Below, piece after piece: positions 1 through 13,074 of a DNA stretch of 64,000 bases. The translations under genes and the position numbers were made by a program. Source of the stretch: Dryomyza anilis (Eukaryota > Arthropoda > Insecta > Diptera > Dryomyzidae). Positions within the stretch are counted from its first letter, which is position 1. The number at the start of each line of letters is the position of its first letter. The stretch covers positions 60,717,631 to 60,781,630 of the forward strand of contig OX638131.1 of the NCBI GenBank assembly GCA_951804985.1. The letters are read 5' to 3'. The notes under the pieces were generated by a model that saw only the letters and a list, made by a program, of their open reading frames with translations, had not been told where the DNA came from and made no database searches.

Positions 1-745
1 TGATGTGGCGTGTTTTAGTGTGGCGTGTTTTAGTGTAGCGAGTTTTAGTGTGGTGAATTTTATTGTGGTGAGTTTTAGTGTTATGAATTTTAATGTGATG
101 AATTTTATTGTGTGGAGTTTTAGTGTAGTGAATTTTAGGGTGGGAGTTTTAGTGTGGTTAATTATAGTGTGGTGGTTTTAGTGTGGTGAATTTTAGTGCG
201 GTGAGTTTCAGTGTGGTGAGTTTTAGTGTATCGAAATTTGAGTGTAGTGAGTTTTAATGTGGTGAGTTTAAAAGTGGTGAATTTTAATGTGGTGAAATTT
301 TAGTGTAGTGAGTTTTAGTGTGGTGAAATTTTAGTGTGGTGAGTTTTAGTGTGGTCAATTTAGTGTGTTGAATTTTTGTGTGGTGAGTTTAGTGTGGTGA
401 GTTTTAGTGTGGTGAGTTTTAGTGTGGTAAGTTTTAGTGTGGTGAGTTTTGGTATGGTGAGTTTAAATTTGGTGAGTTTTAGTGTTGTGAATTTTAGTGC
501 GGTGAGTTTTAGTGTGGCGACTTTTGGGTATAGTGAGTTTTAGTGTGGTGAGTTTAAGTGTGGTGAGTTTTAGTGTGGTGAGTTTTAGTGTGGTGAGTTT
601 AAGTGTGGTGAGTTTTAGTGTGGTGAGTTTTAGTGTGGTGAATTATAGTGTGGTGGGTTTTAGCGTGGTTAATTTAAGGGTGAATTTTAGTGTGGTGAGT
701 TTTAGTTTGGTTAGTTTTAGTGTGGTGAGTTTGTTTTTCTTTTTC
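1..745. repeat. 15-16 bp minisatellite, unit about GTGTGGTGAGTTTTA
   Basis: The unit GTGTGGTGAGTTTTA repeats with substitutions and one- or two-base indels from the window edge to about 745, where it runs into T-rich DNA. Units are more uniform towards the right (540-650) than the left. An open frame through it (512-976) only reads the repeat as SVV-type peptides and is not a gene. The reverse complement of the same motif recurs at 19,380-19,830. Confidence 0.9.
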
Positions 746-789
746 TTTCCTTTTTTTGTTTTTCATTTAGTTTGGATTGTGGTTTTATG

Positions 790-1628
790 TGATTGGTTTT
801 GTTTTTGTATTTTTGCTTTTGTTTTGTGTTGTGCTTTTGCTTTTTTGTTTTTAATTTTTTTTTTTGTGTTTGAGTTTTTTGTTTCATGTTCGTTGCTGGT
901 GAAAGTGCCGAGTAAAATCGTGTTTAGGTTGCATGGGAGGTGCCACGCCTCTTTGCCCAATCCCGCCCATATATAGCCTATCATTCCTTCCAGATCATAC
1001 CGCATCTGTGGTAAAAATTTCAAGACAATCGGATCAGCCGTTTTAGACGGAGAAGCGGAACAAACGTGATTGCTTTTGTTTTTGTATTTTTGCTTTTGTT
1101 TTGTTTTGTGCTTTTGGTTTTTTGTTTTTAATTTTTTTTGTGTATTTGAGTTTTTTGTTTCATATTCGTAGCTGATGAAAGTGCCGATTTATATCGTATT
1201 GAAAGTTTAGGTTGTATAGGAGGTGCCACGCCTCTTTGTCCAATCCCGCCCATATATAGCCTATCATTCCTTCAGACCATACCGCATCTGTGGTAAAAAT
1301 TTCAAGAAAATCGGATCAGCCGTTTAGACGGAGAAGCGGAACAAACGTGATTGCTTTTGTTTTTGTATTTTTGCTTTTGTTTTGTTTTGTGCTTTTGTTT
1401 TTTTGTTTTTAATTTTTTTTTTTTGTATTTGAGTTTTTTGTTTCATGTTCGTAGCTGGTGAAAGTGCCGAGTTATATCCTATTGAAAGTTTAGGTTGTAT
1501 GGGAGGTGCCACGCCTCTTTGTCCAATCCCGCCCATATATAGCCTATCATTCCTTCCAGACCATACCGCATCTGTGGTAAAAATTTCAAGGAAATCGGAT
1601 CAGCCGTTTAGACGGAGAAGCGGAACAA
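790..1628. repeat. Three tandem ~280 bp units
   Basis: Three near-identical units start at about 790, 1,067 and 1,348. Each begins with a T-rich GTTTTTGTATTTTTGC stretch, passes through GTGCCACGCCTCTTTG and ends GCGGAACAAACG. Differences between units are mostly single bases and T-run lengths. The right end resembles 3' tails of fly repetitive elements that end in short A/C-rich repeats, but I cannot name a family. Confidence 0.85.
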
Positions 1629-1680
1629 ACGTACAAACGTACAAACGGACAAACGTACAAACGTACAAACGAACAAACAG
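1625..1680. repeat. (TACAAACG)n-type short tandem repeat
   Basis: About six or seven copies of TACAAACG/GACAAACG follow the third ~280 bp unit directly. The third unit therefore ends in an expanded form of the ACAAACG found singly at the ends of units 1 and 2. This looks like a replication- or retrotransposition-type tail. Confidence 0.85.
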
Positions 1681-1698
1681 ATTAATTATATTAATAGG

Positions 1699-4600
1699 AT
1701 TATATTATATTATATTATATTATATTATATTATATTATATTATATTATATTATATTATATTATATTATATTATATTATATTATATTATATTATATTATAT
1801 TATATTATATTATATTATATTATATTATATTATATTATATTATATTATATTATATTATATTATATTATATTATATTATATTATATTATATTATATTATAT
1901 TATATTATATTATATTATATTATATTATATTATATTATATTATATTATATTATATTATATTATATTATATTATATTATATTATATTATATTATATTATAT
2001 TATATTATATTATATTATATTATATTATATTATATTATATTATATTATATTATATTATATTATATTATATTATATTATATTATATTATATTATATTATAT
2101 TATATTATATTATATTATATTATATTATATTATATTATATTATATTATATTATATTATATTATATTATATTATATTATATTATATTATATTATATTATAT
2201 TATATTATATTATATTATATTATATTATATTATATTATATTATATTATATTATATTATATTATATTATATTATATTATATTATATTATATTATATTATAT
2301 TATATTATATTATATTATATTATATTATATTATATTATATTATATTATATTATATTATATTATATTATATTATATTATATTATATTATATTATATTATAT
2401 TATATTATATTATATTATATTATATTATATTATATTATATTATATTATATTATATTATATTATATTATATTATATTATATTATATTATATTATATTATAT
2501 TATATTATATTATATTATATTATATTATATTATATTATATTATATTATATTATATTATATTATATTATATTATATTATATTATATTATATTATATTATAT
2601 TATATTATATTATATTATATTATATTATATTATATTATATTATATTATATTATATTATATTATATTATATTATATTATATTATATTATATTATATTATAT
2701 TATATTATATTATATTATATTATATTATATTATATTATATTATATTATATTATATTATATTATATTATATTATATTATATTATATTATATTATATTATAT
2801 TATATTATATTATATTATATTATATTATATTATATTATATTATATTATATTATATTATATTATATTATATTATATTATATTATATTATATTATATTATAT
2901 TATATTATATTATATTATATTATATTATATTATATTATATTATATTATATTATATTATATTATATTATATTATATTATATTATATTATATTATATTATAT
3001 TATATTATATTATATTATATTATATTATATTATATTATATTATATTATATTATATTATATTATATTATATTATATTATATTATATTATATTATATTATAT
3101 TATATTATATTATATTATATTATATTATATTATATTATATTATATTATATTATATTATATTATATTATATTATATTATATTATATTATATTATATTATAT
3201 TATATTATATTATATTATATTATATTATATTATATTATATTATATTATATTATATTATATTATATTATATTATATTATATTATATTATATTATATTATAT
3301 TATATTATATTATATTATATTATATTATATTATATTATATTATATTATATTATATTATATTATATTATATTATATTATATTATATTATATTATATTATAT
3401 TATATTATATTATATTATATTATATTATATTATATTATATTATATTATATTATATTATATTATATTATATTATATTATATTATATTATATTATATTATAT
3501 TATATTATATTATATTATATTATATTATATTATATTATATTATATTATATTATATTATATTATATTATATTATATTATATTATATTATATTATATTATAT
3601 TATATTATATTATATTATATTATATTATATTATATTATATTATATTATATTATATTATATTATATTATATTATATTATATTATATTATATTATATTATAT
3701 TATATTATATTATATTATATTATATTATATTATATTATATTATATTATATTATATTATATTATATTATATTATATTATATTATATTATATTATATTATAT
3801 TATATTATATTATATTATATTATATTATATTATATTATATTATATTATATTATATTATATTATATTATATTATATTATATTATATTATATTATATTATAT
3901 TATATTATATTATATTATATTATATTATATTATATTATATTATATTATATTATATTATATTATATTATATTATATTATATTATATTATATTATATTATAT
4001 TATATTATATTATATTATATTATATTATATTATATTATATTATATTATATTATATTATATTATATTATATTATATTATATTATATTATATTATATTATAT
4101 TATATTATATTATATTATATTATATTATATTATATTATATTATATTATATTATATTATATTATATTATATTATATTATATTATATTATATTATATTATAT
4201 TATATTATATTATATTATATTATATTATATTATATTATATTATATTATATTATATTATATTATATTATATTATATTATATTATATTATATTATATTATAT
4301 TATATTATATTATATTATATTATATTATATTATATTATATTATATTATATTATATTATATTATATTATATTATATTATATTATATTATATTATATTATAT
4401 TATATTATATTATATTATATTATATTATATTATATTATATTATATTATATTATATTATATTATATTATATTATATTATATTATATTATATTATATTATAT
4501 TATATTATATTATATTATATTATATTATATTATATTATATTATATTATATTATATTATATTATATTATATTATATTATATTATATTATATTATATTATAT

Positions 4601-5569
4601 TATATTATATTATATTATATTATATTATATTATATTATATTATATTATATTATATTATATTATATTATATTATATTATATTATATTATATTATATTATAT
4701 TATATTATATTATATTATATTATATTATATTATATTATATTATATTATATTATATTATATTATATTATATTATATTATATTATATTATATTATATTATAT
4801 TATATTATATTATATTATATTATATTATATTATATTATATTATATTATATTATATTATATTATATTATATTATATTATATTATATTATATTATATTATAT
4901 TATATTATATTATATTATATTATATTATATTATATTATATTATATTATATTATATTATATTATATTATATTATATTATATTATATTATATTATATTATAT
5001 TATATTATATTATATTATATTATATTATATTATATTATATTATATTATATTATATTATATTATATTATATTATATTATATTATATTATATTATATTATAT
5101 TATATTATATTATATTATATTATATTATATTATATTATATTATATTATATTATATTATATTATATTATATTATATTATATTATATTATATTATATTATAT
5201 TATATTATATTATATTATATTATATTATATTATATTATATTATATTATATTATATTATATTATATTATATTATATTATATTATATTATATTATATTATAT
5301 TATATTATATTATATTATATTATATTATATTATATTATATTATATTATATTATATTATATTATATTATATTATATTATATTATATTATATTATATTATAT
5401 TATATTATATTATATTATATTATATTATATTATATTATATTATATTATATTATATTATATTATATTATATTATATTATATTATATTATATTATATTATAT
5501 TATATTATATTATATTATATTATATTATATTATATTATATTATATTATATTATATTATATTATATTATA
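1699..5569. repeat. Perfect (TATAT)n pentanucleotide array, about 774 units
   Basis: The 5 bp unit TATAT is repeated from 1,699 to 5,569 (about 3,871 bp). I found no variant base on reading through it. It is bounded by unique sequence (ATTAATAGG on the left, GCATATTGCAATGGG on the right). Three units equal 15 nt, so a frame stays open across it and yields a fictitious protein of YYIIL repeats. Perfect identity over this length implies very recent expansion or homogenisation, or an assembly or gap-fill product. Confidence 0.97.
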
Positions 5570-5574
5570 GCATA

Positions 5575-6735
5575 TTGCAATGGGTCGGTAATTGGCAGGG
5601 TTCGTAGCCTCGCCCTAAGAGTTTGAGTAGACGATGTCGTCTGATTCTTCACCCTTTTTACGAATGACCAGAAATTTTCCCCTCTATGGTAGAGTAGGAC
5701 CTTTTTGCGGGCGTTTTATTCGTGAAGAAACTTTTCGCGCAAGATCACGGCATTACAGCGATTCCTAGCCTGTATGCGAAGTCTTTCTGTGTCAGCATTC
5801 TTGTTAAAACTCCAATTTTGAAAGGCTTCCTCTTTCGACCTGACTGCAATCCTGCAAGTCTCATTAAGCCATGAGTGGTCCTTGGGTTTAACGCTAATAT
5901 TTTTAGAAGGTATGAAGGACCGCATACCTAATAAAATAATATTTTGTACCATTAAAGCCGCGGCATTTATGCAATTTCCAATTAGAGTTGCCTAAAAAAT
6001 CATTTAACGCAACCCAATTTGCTTTTTCGTAAAGCCATACAGTCCTCGAGGCTTTAATCGAAGAGGCGCGTAAACTAGAATATGAAAACTCAGCAGAAAC
6101 AGTACAGTGGTCGGAGTTACCAAGAGGTGCAAGGGCTTTTACATCATATTTTTCATGATGTGAAGTCAGAAAAAGGTCTAGGACTTTTTGGCTTTGCCCA
6201 CCGACCCGTGGGAGGTACGTCGAATCGTTCACCAATTGAGTGAGTTGGTTGCACTCTGCAAACAGCTCAGCATAACAACCCTCCTGTGTTGAAAGACCCG
6301 AGTGCCTCAACCAAGTGGCGTTGTGCACATTAAAATCGCCGGCAACAACAATTTCACTGCCTGGAAATTGCTCCAATATATTTGAGATCGAATAAGATAA
6401 GGCATCCAGCTTATTACAGGTGGAAACCCGATTTAGATTCGGACTCCTATAAAGAAAGAACAAGTGCATGTGTGTTTGAATTTTGAATTTAACCCAAATT
6501 GTATTAAATTCGCTATACGACACACTATGTTGTTGCTGCAGTTGATACACAACGTCACTCAGAATAAAAAGTGCGAGACCCCTATGGTCAGAAAATAATG
6601 GCACTAAGTGATACCCAGGTATTTGAAAATCCAGTGAATCTGCATCCTCACTAACCTGGGTCTCACCAAGTGCCATTATTTCAGACCTCAGACCACGAAT
6701 GTTGCAAAAATCTATGCGAAATTTTTGGGACATTT
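5575..6735 (-). pseudogene. Non-LTR retrotransposon ORF2 fragment: endonuclease and linker
   Basis: On the minus strand a frame from 6,733 to 5,903 reads as an apurinic-like LINE endonuclease. It has the N-terminal NIRGLRSE start, ETQVSED, the core motif VVAGDFNVHNATW, a DLFLTS segment and the catalytic GNSDHCTV. The part between RSE and ALGETQ is shorter than usual, suggesting an internal deletion. A frameshift leads into 5,952-5,716, whose SWLNETCRIAVRSKEEAF matches the linker between endonuclease and reverse transcriptase. A further shifted piece with ENFWSFVKRVKN reaches the edge of the TATAT array. The reverse transcriptase is absent. The clade is probably CR1- or Jockey-like. It is not functional. 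Confidence 0.85.
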
Positions 6736-7430
6736 TTCGTACTGGGCAACTTCAAAACAGACAAACCTGTGCAAGTAAAGCAAAGAGCATAGAAAAGCCC
6801 TTTGCGTTGGAAATTGAAGGCAGCGCGAAACCGGTTCTATTGTGTTGTTGTTGTTTGTTATTTTATTGTTCTATTTATTTGGTTGGTGTTTATTAAAATG
6901 TAATTTTATTTTAATTTGTTTTAATTTGTTTAATTTAATATGTGTTCTATTTTAGTTTTGTTTTTATTTTATTGTTATTTTATGTTGGGCGGGCACACTA
7001 AACACAATTTTAGACAACAATTAGACTTAACAGCGACGGATGGAACACATTTAAAAGACATGAAGACGACACGTCCGTCCCTCATGGCAGCATTGGGACG
7101 CCATATTGTTACCTACCCCCAGGTTATCGTACCTGTCATGGCATGCACCGGCTAGCGTGCGATCCCAAGGAGGTTCTCAACCTAACATGACACGTCGAGG
7201 GGCGAACAATAATCGAATATCCAGCTTTTGCTGAAAATCAGACAAAAATTATACATACATAAAACATTTCTTACATATATACATATAATCGGAAATAACA
7301 AAAACCTAACAATAAAAACGTTCAAAATATTTGTATGTCATCGCCATTCATGAACCAATGCCTTATAAGGCATACATCCACGGATATCCACATATATCCA
7401 TGGATATATCCACGTCATCTCGCCCCTATA
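6736..7430. other. Upstream remainder of the LINE fragment and unassigned DNA
   Basis: 6,736-6,900 lies directly 5' of the minus-strand endonuclease start and is probably its 5' leader or the tail of a lost ORF1. 6,900-7,200 holds T-rich DNA, then GC-richer sequence around CCTACCCCCAGGTTATCG. I see no gene in it. 7,200-7,430 is AT-rich and contains overlapping CATATATCCA/TGGATATATCC palindromes at about 7,380-7,410. Confidence 0.5.
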
Positions 7431-7440
7431 ACGCCCTTTA

Positions 7441-7741
7441 TAATAATAATAGTTTGGCGCTACAGTCCTGTATAGAACTTCGGCCGAGCTCTCTCACCAT
7501 TTTGAGCTGTGCGTGTTATATTTGTACTCTAAGTGGTGGGACCTACAGGTTATTGCCGAATCCGAACGGCGGGTGAGAGCTTTTTCATAGGCAATGGTTT
7601 TACTCTCGTAGGTTTGCCATTTACTGACGAGAGGTAGCGCGGTATAGAAAATGTTTCTATGAAAAGATGTTGTTAGCCCCAGTCCAGTCTTGAACCGGGG
7701 ATCTTTCGGCTCGCAGTCCAACGCACTAACCACTGAGCTAC
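7441..7741 (-). mobile_element. tRNA-derived SINE, copy 1
   Basis: Read on the minus strand from 7,741, the element starts like a tRNA. The A box TAGCTCAGTGG is at 7,740-7,730 and the B box GGTTCAAGACT at 7,696-7,686. A tRNA-unrelated body follows and the tail is (ATT)n. The 9 bp TAAAGGGCG (minus strand) flanks both sides (plus strand 7,432-7,440 and 7,742-7,750) and is the likely target-site duplication. The same body recurs at 26,832-27,137. The internal Pol III promoter boxes are intact. It is a SINE, not a functional tRNA gene. Confidence 0.92.
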
Positions 7742-7750
7742 CGCCCTTTA

Positions 7751-8151
7751 GCAAATCATAATCACCATTTTTACAAGAATAATACAATAATAAGATTACG
7801 CTTTGCGCATGTACATCCTGTATTGCTGACGTCAAAAACTATGGAATGTCAAGTAAAGGAAATTTAAATTTATACATTTCATAAATTACAAATATTAATT
7901 TCATTGAAATTTTGTTTTTTAAAACATTTTTTCCAAAAAACATTGGCTTCCGGCAGTTTGCTCAGTGGATGCATCAACTATCGTGGTGATCAAGACATTT
8001 CTGCACATGGACATTGCAACAACATTCTGACACAATGGAAAAATTACAGTTGTCAAAAAACTTCTCCGTAATCTTTGTTTTTATTATTCTTGCCATTTTT
8101 ATATCGATTCTAAATATGGTATTTGGACCGTGTGTAGGCACCTTTATTTGG
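7751..8151. other. Unassigned AT-rich stretch
   Basis: I see no recognisable gene or element. A short frame at 8,035-8,150 encodes a hydrophobic helix (VIFVFIILAIFISIL), but it runs straight into the foldback element that starts at 8,152. I cannot support it as a gene. Confidence 0.4.
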
Positions 8152-11063
8152 CCCAAGAAACAAAACGGTCCGTTAACGGAACAGCAATACGGAATACGAT
8201 TCCGTAAACGTTTCATTTTCTGGATACGAAAACGATCCAGTGCACGGATAAAGAAGAACATCGAAACGGATTTCGAATCCGTCATACTGGATGAACTAAG
8301 GAGTGAGTCCGTCGAGAATACGTTTCGACGGTACGTTAACGGACCGTCATACTGGATGAAATACGGAGCGAATGCGTTGATATTACGTTTTGAAGATCCG
8401 TTAACGTACCGTAGGCCTGTATGAAAAACGGAATGAATATATTGAAAGCACCGTTTTCATACCATACAATAGAATAAAATAACCTTTTGCATATTTTTAT
8501 TTAACAAGAAACAAACTTATTATGAATAAAATTTTACATGAAATCCCAAGAAACAAAACGGTCCGTTAACGGTGCCGTATACGGAACAGCAATACGGAAT
8601 ACGATTCCGTAAATGTTCCGTTTTCTGGATACGAAAACGGTCCAGTGAATGGATAAAGAGGAACATCGAAACGGATTTCGAATCCGTTTAGAGTACGTTT
8701 CGACGGTACGTTAACGGACCGTCATACTGGATGACAAACGGAGTGAGTCCGTCGAGAGTACGTTTCGACGGTACGTTTACGGATGAAATACTGGATGAAA
8801 TACGGAGTGCATCCGTTCATATTACGTTTTGACTGTTCGTTACCGTACTGCCATTCTGGACAAAATACGGAGAGAGTCCATTGAGATTGCGTTTCGACGG
8901 TCTGTTAACGTACCTTAAATCTGTATGAAAAACGGAATGAATAAATTAAAAAGACCTTTTCATGCCATACAAAATTACCTTTTGCGTATTATTATTATTT
9001 CATAGCTAATTAAAAATAGTTACAAAATCAATTAAAACAATAATGATAAAATTAAGTTTTAACATATTACAATATTTTAGAATTAATTAATATGATGTAA
9101 TTAAAAATGTATTCGTTGAATTTTCGTTTTTAATATCTATTTCTTGATATCAATATCTGTAAATAAAAAACATATATTATTAATTATAACAAAAATAATC
9201 TCAAGAAGGGATTTAAACCTCACATCAATGGAAATTAAAACCCATATAAAAATACTTAGTAAAATACAAATATTTAAAAATTGAATACGACTAAGACAAT
9301 TTTTTTCGATTGTGTGGAAATTATTGTAATCAAATTAATTTATACCGCAATTAGTATTACAAAATTACCACTTTCCCGCAACGATTAAAAATACCATAAA
9401 TGAGAAATTTATAATTGAGTTAGCAACTATGCCACAAATAGTAATGTTCTACAGACTGGCAACTAGGATTATTATGTCAATTTCACTTACATTAGTTGTT
9501 ATTAATTTGAAATCTAATGCGCGAACTTAGTTTAGGCGTCAGCGATTAACCATGGCAATTCCATGCTTTAGCCGCATCAAGCCACCGTTGCAACATTCCG
9601 AAGATGTTCAAGATAATACAAGAAGATTTAAGAATTCACGCAGAGGCAGTTTTGGATGCACAGCTCTTCGCTAATATCGTCGTTGTCTCTCGCTCAACTT
9701 GCAATTGTTCGGGTGCTGAGAATGTTCCATTTTTGCAGGTCATTGCAAATGCCTTCAATAAACAAATAGAAATGCCAGCCCAAAGCTTTTCCGGCAATGT
9801 CTTGCGTTGCAATTTGTAACCTGAAATTTTGATCTGATTTGATCTGAAACAATTTAGTTACTATTCAATATTTCTATTTACACTTACATTCTTTGTATTC
9901 CATGCACATCTCCTACATTGCTTGTAAATAGATCCATTCTGATTCAATGTTATTTTAAAATGAATTGCAAATTAAACAATCCAGTACTAACGGAAGAAAA
10001 ACGACACCGTTGTAACGGAGTTTTTACTGAAACATTACAAACAAAAACGGCAAACATACGGAGTTATTTATAAATACGGAGCAAAACGGAATTGTAACGG
10101 AGTCATCCGATTTGACGGTACGTTAACGGACCGTAATCGTATATGCTACGACGGATACTCGCTCAATATTCCGTAAACATGCCGTCAATGACGGTATTGT
10201 GATTCCGTGTGTGTCGTATGCTCCGTAAAAAAGTTTCTTGGAATATTCAAAATTTACTAAACAAAATAACAGAATTGATGTTTATAATGTTATAATCTAC
10301 TGAAATTCCACATGGTATTTCCAGTATCGATTTCTTGTCTACAGAAACCATAACAATAATTAATTAAAAAAAAGATATATCATTTTAACTGGATTGCAGT
10401 TGTCATAGGGCTTGAATGAGTCTCTGTGAGTCTGCAATGTTTAGATATGGAGGCCAAAAAGCCAAGACAATTTTGCATCGCACATTGTCCGCAAACTTTA
10501 TATCACATTTTCAGAGAACTTTGGTTTAGCCCTTCTTGAACTGAAAGTCGTTTAAAGCCATCAGAGATTCGCAAAATATGGGACTGCAAATGTATGAAAA
10601 TTCAGCAAAGATATTTTGAATAAAAGCGTATTTTATTTATATTTTATTCACTTATCTTGTTTGGACTTCAGTAGATGCATTCACCAACTGAGTTCCTACG
10701 AGCATATTGTTCATGTTCACAAAGTCAAATGAATTGAAATATACACCAATAACGGAAGAAAATCGGTGCCGTTGAGTTGGAGTATAAACGGAAAATTTGC
10801 GGAGTACTCCGTTTCAACGGAAACATTACGGAGTTCTCCGTTTCAACGGTACCGTAAACGACTACAACAACACGACAATCTTACGGAGTTATTTAGAAAT
10901 ACGGAGCAAAACGGAATTCTAACGGAGTCGTCCGATTTGACGGCACATTAACGGTTCGTAATCGTATATGCTACGACGTATGCTCAATGTTCCGTAAACA
11001 TGCCGTCAATGGCGGTATTGTGATTCCGTATGTGTCGTAGGCTCCGTATAAATGTTTCTTGGG
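8152..11063. mobile_element. Foldback-type element with ACGGA/TCCGT arrays (outer copy)
   Basis: The ends are CCCAAGAAAC at 8,152 and its inverse GTTTCTTGGG ending at 11,063. Both inner flanks (about 8,165-8,450 and 10,750-11,050) are arrays of short, mutually complementary motifs such as AACGGTCCGTTAACGG, ACGGAATACGATTCCGT and TACGGAGT. This gives long imperfect terminal inverted repeats that can pair both within and between arms. No transposase is seen. I infer a non-autonomous DNA transposon. The flanks show no clear target duplication, so the superfamily is undetermined. Confidence 0.7.
8545..10241. mobile_element. Second foldback element nested in the first
   Basis: A second copy begins CCCAAGAAACAAAACGG at 8,545 and ends GTTTCTTGG at 10,241, inside the element bounded by 8,152 and 11,063. 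Its left arm repeats the outer arm motif for motif, with differences such as an added GTGCCGTATACGG. The core (8,960-9,980) is AT-rich and holds no gene. Nesting of one copy within another means at least two insertion or duplication events of the family here. Confidence 0.7.
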
Positions 11064-11245
11064 TAAATACCCCAAAGTGCAATAGGACAACAATAGACTA
11101 AAAAGTGAGTGAATGTAAATTTAATAAGAACTAAAATATAACTAAAGCCAAAAAAATTACTAATAATACTATAAAAGAACGTTTACTTGAATTACACCGA
11201 GAAAACAAAGTGTTTTTGCAAAAATTGATCCCTACAAAAAAACGG

Positions 11246-12441
11246 CTGAATTGCACTTTACCGGCCGAAGTGAAATTAAAAAAAAAAAATTGTCACGCGC
11301 TTTATTCTCGCAAAAAAAAAAAATAAAAAAGTCGCTCGGATCCCTGGTGACCGTGAAAAATCAAAAACCGGTACACCTACTTACAGAGTCATGTGGGTAT
11401 TCAAATAAAAGGTCCCACGATTACTAATATGTAATTATTTTTAAGATCGGTCAACTATAGCGCCCTCTAGATCATTTTATGTTCGTAAATTCACAAAAAA
11501 AATTGTCAAAAATTTTTTAATGAGCGGAGAGTGACGAAAAAAAATATAAACAAAATGTCACACGATGCAGAAACCAGACCTTAAAAATATAAAAATAAAT
11601 AAAGTGACCTCAAGGTCACGTGGTACCGCTTAAAAATAAAAACCTGTTTTTTTCCAAACTCAAATTCCTGGAAAAGGGGAGTGGCAAAATGAAAATAATA
11701 AAATATTGAAAATTCTTTACATTCAGTTAAATTATGCCATGGAAATTTATATGCCAAAGAAATAAATTCTAGAACCAGAAACAAAAAATAAATTAGACTA
11801 ATTAAAAAAATTTCTCTGCGGCGCTTTTATTCATACTAATTAACTGAGTGAACAAAAAGTCAATTTTTATTACAATGATTAACAAATATTTTTTATCAGT
11901 GTACCCAAAAATTCAGGCCATAAAAATTACCATGGCCATGCTACTGCATATATCAAGAATTTTGAATTTTTTAGCATTTTATTTTGCCAATTCCCTTTTC
12001 CTGGAATTTGAGTTTAAACAAAAACAGGTTTTTGATATTTAAGTGGTACCACGTGACCTTGAGGTCACTTTTTTATTTTCATATTTTAAAGGACTTGTTT
12101 CTGCATCGTGTGACAATTTTAATTATTTTTTTGCCCCGCCCATTTTGGTTATAATTTAAAAACCACTTATGACCTCGGTCGGTTTTTGATTTATGGGCTG
12201 TTACAAGGGAGCGGGCGGCAAAAATTTGTTGTTTTTCGACACTCTCAGCCTTTTATAAGGGGCGTGTCATTTTTTTTTTGAGACCGGCCCTATAAAGTAA
12301 AGTTCTCCCCACATTGGTAGTACAACATACATTGGTCTCCCCACAGGAAGTACAAATATAACAATATTAAACTTTTAAAGAGTGTATATTTTTTTTTATT
12401 TTTTTCTTTTTTTTTCACTTCGACCGGTAAAGTTCAATTCT
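11246..12441. mobile_element. Long-hairpin MITE, about 1.2 kb
   Basis: The left end has CTTTACCGGCCGAAGTGAAA at about 11,260 and the right end carries its inverse near 12,417-12,433. Further inverted pairs lie inwards: AAGTGACCTCAAGGTCACGT at 11,600 with ACGTGACCTTGAGGTCACTT at 12,050, and TGTCACACGATGCAGAAAC at 11,553 with the inverse at 12,090. The two arms together nearly fill the element, with a loop near 11,850. No transposase is present. TGACCTCAAGGTCA is itself a palindrome. Confidence 0.75.
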
Positions 12442-12937
12442 CGCATTCCGTTTACTCTGTTTAATACTTTTTCCTTATCATTGTATCATGTCACTGGGTA
12501 GTTTCCCAATAAGCAATGAGTTTAAGGTTCGATAAATTTGGAGAATTTTCTTTTACAATCAGTGTGGATGTAATGTCATGATCAAGCCGAAGAAATGAAT
12601 GTTATTCCAACGTTGGTTTTCGAAGTTAAAAAAAACTTGACACAAAATTACTCAGTGTCAACCCAGTGAAGTGATATATTAAATGTCAACAAGAAAATTT
12701 TAATTTTTTTCATCACTACATATGTGCCACTGCATTCGCACAATCAGTGAGATCATTGTTTTTCGCTTGAATTAGCAAACAAACAAATCAATTAATATAT
12801 AAGTGCAGGTCCAAACACGAAAGTCATCCCGAGAATTCTACTGCACGGAAAATGCACGATGAGCTGATATACAATGTAAGTGGCCAAGGTTTACGAATAC
12901 GTTTATGAAATATTAATATATTTTCATTCATACGCAG
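12442..12937. other. Unassigned DNA upstream of a possible exon
   Basis: No repeat or gene is recognised. At 12,854-12,877 an ATG-led frame (MHDELIYN) ends exactly at a GTAAGT donor, followed by a short intron-like stretch and a CGCAG acceptor at 12,933-12,937. The pair could be a real splice junction. However, the frame that would join to the more gene-like downstream frame carries a TGA just before the donor. Confidence 0.3.
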
Positions 12938-13074
12938 ACAACATTGATATTTTACGTGAACCAGGCAATGTTATACATCGCAGTGGCGCAATTGGATTCA
13001 CTGGTTTGATCTTCGAGGAACGTCGTGGATGCAGATGCTGTTGCAGCTGTAGAACATACTTTAATTCCTTTTAA
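12938..13074 (+). CDS. Possible terminal exon of an unrecognised cysteine-rich protein
   Basis: After an AG acceptor at 12,936-12,937, one frame reads NIDILREPGNVIHRSGAIGF, then a segment with six Cys in RRGCRCCCSCRTY, and stops at 13,072-13,074. The segment looks protein-like, but I do not recognise the family and cannot place the upstream exon in frame. It may be the 3' end of a host gene, a relic, or chance. No polyadenylation signal was confirmed. Confidence 0.25.

Noticed and set aside
512..976. Open frame with SVV and FSVV repeats
   Set aside because: A translation of the GTGTGGTGAGTTTTA minisatellite and T-rich DNA; no protein features.
1699..5569. Telomere repeat
   Set aside because: It is interstitial, AT-only, and bounded by unique DNA on both sides. 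It matches no known telomere motif, and cyclorrhaphan flies are not expected to use such repeats.
1445..5626. A 1,393-codon open frame
   Set aside because: It reads the TATAT array (YYIIL repeats). The frame is open only because three 5-bp units contain no stop.
8014..8424. Small membrane protein gene (hydrophobic helix then basic region)
   Set aside because: The second half is the foldback element starting at 8,152, and the start has no supporting context.
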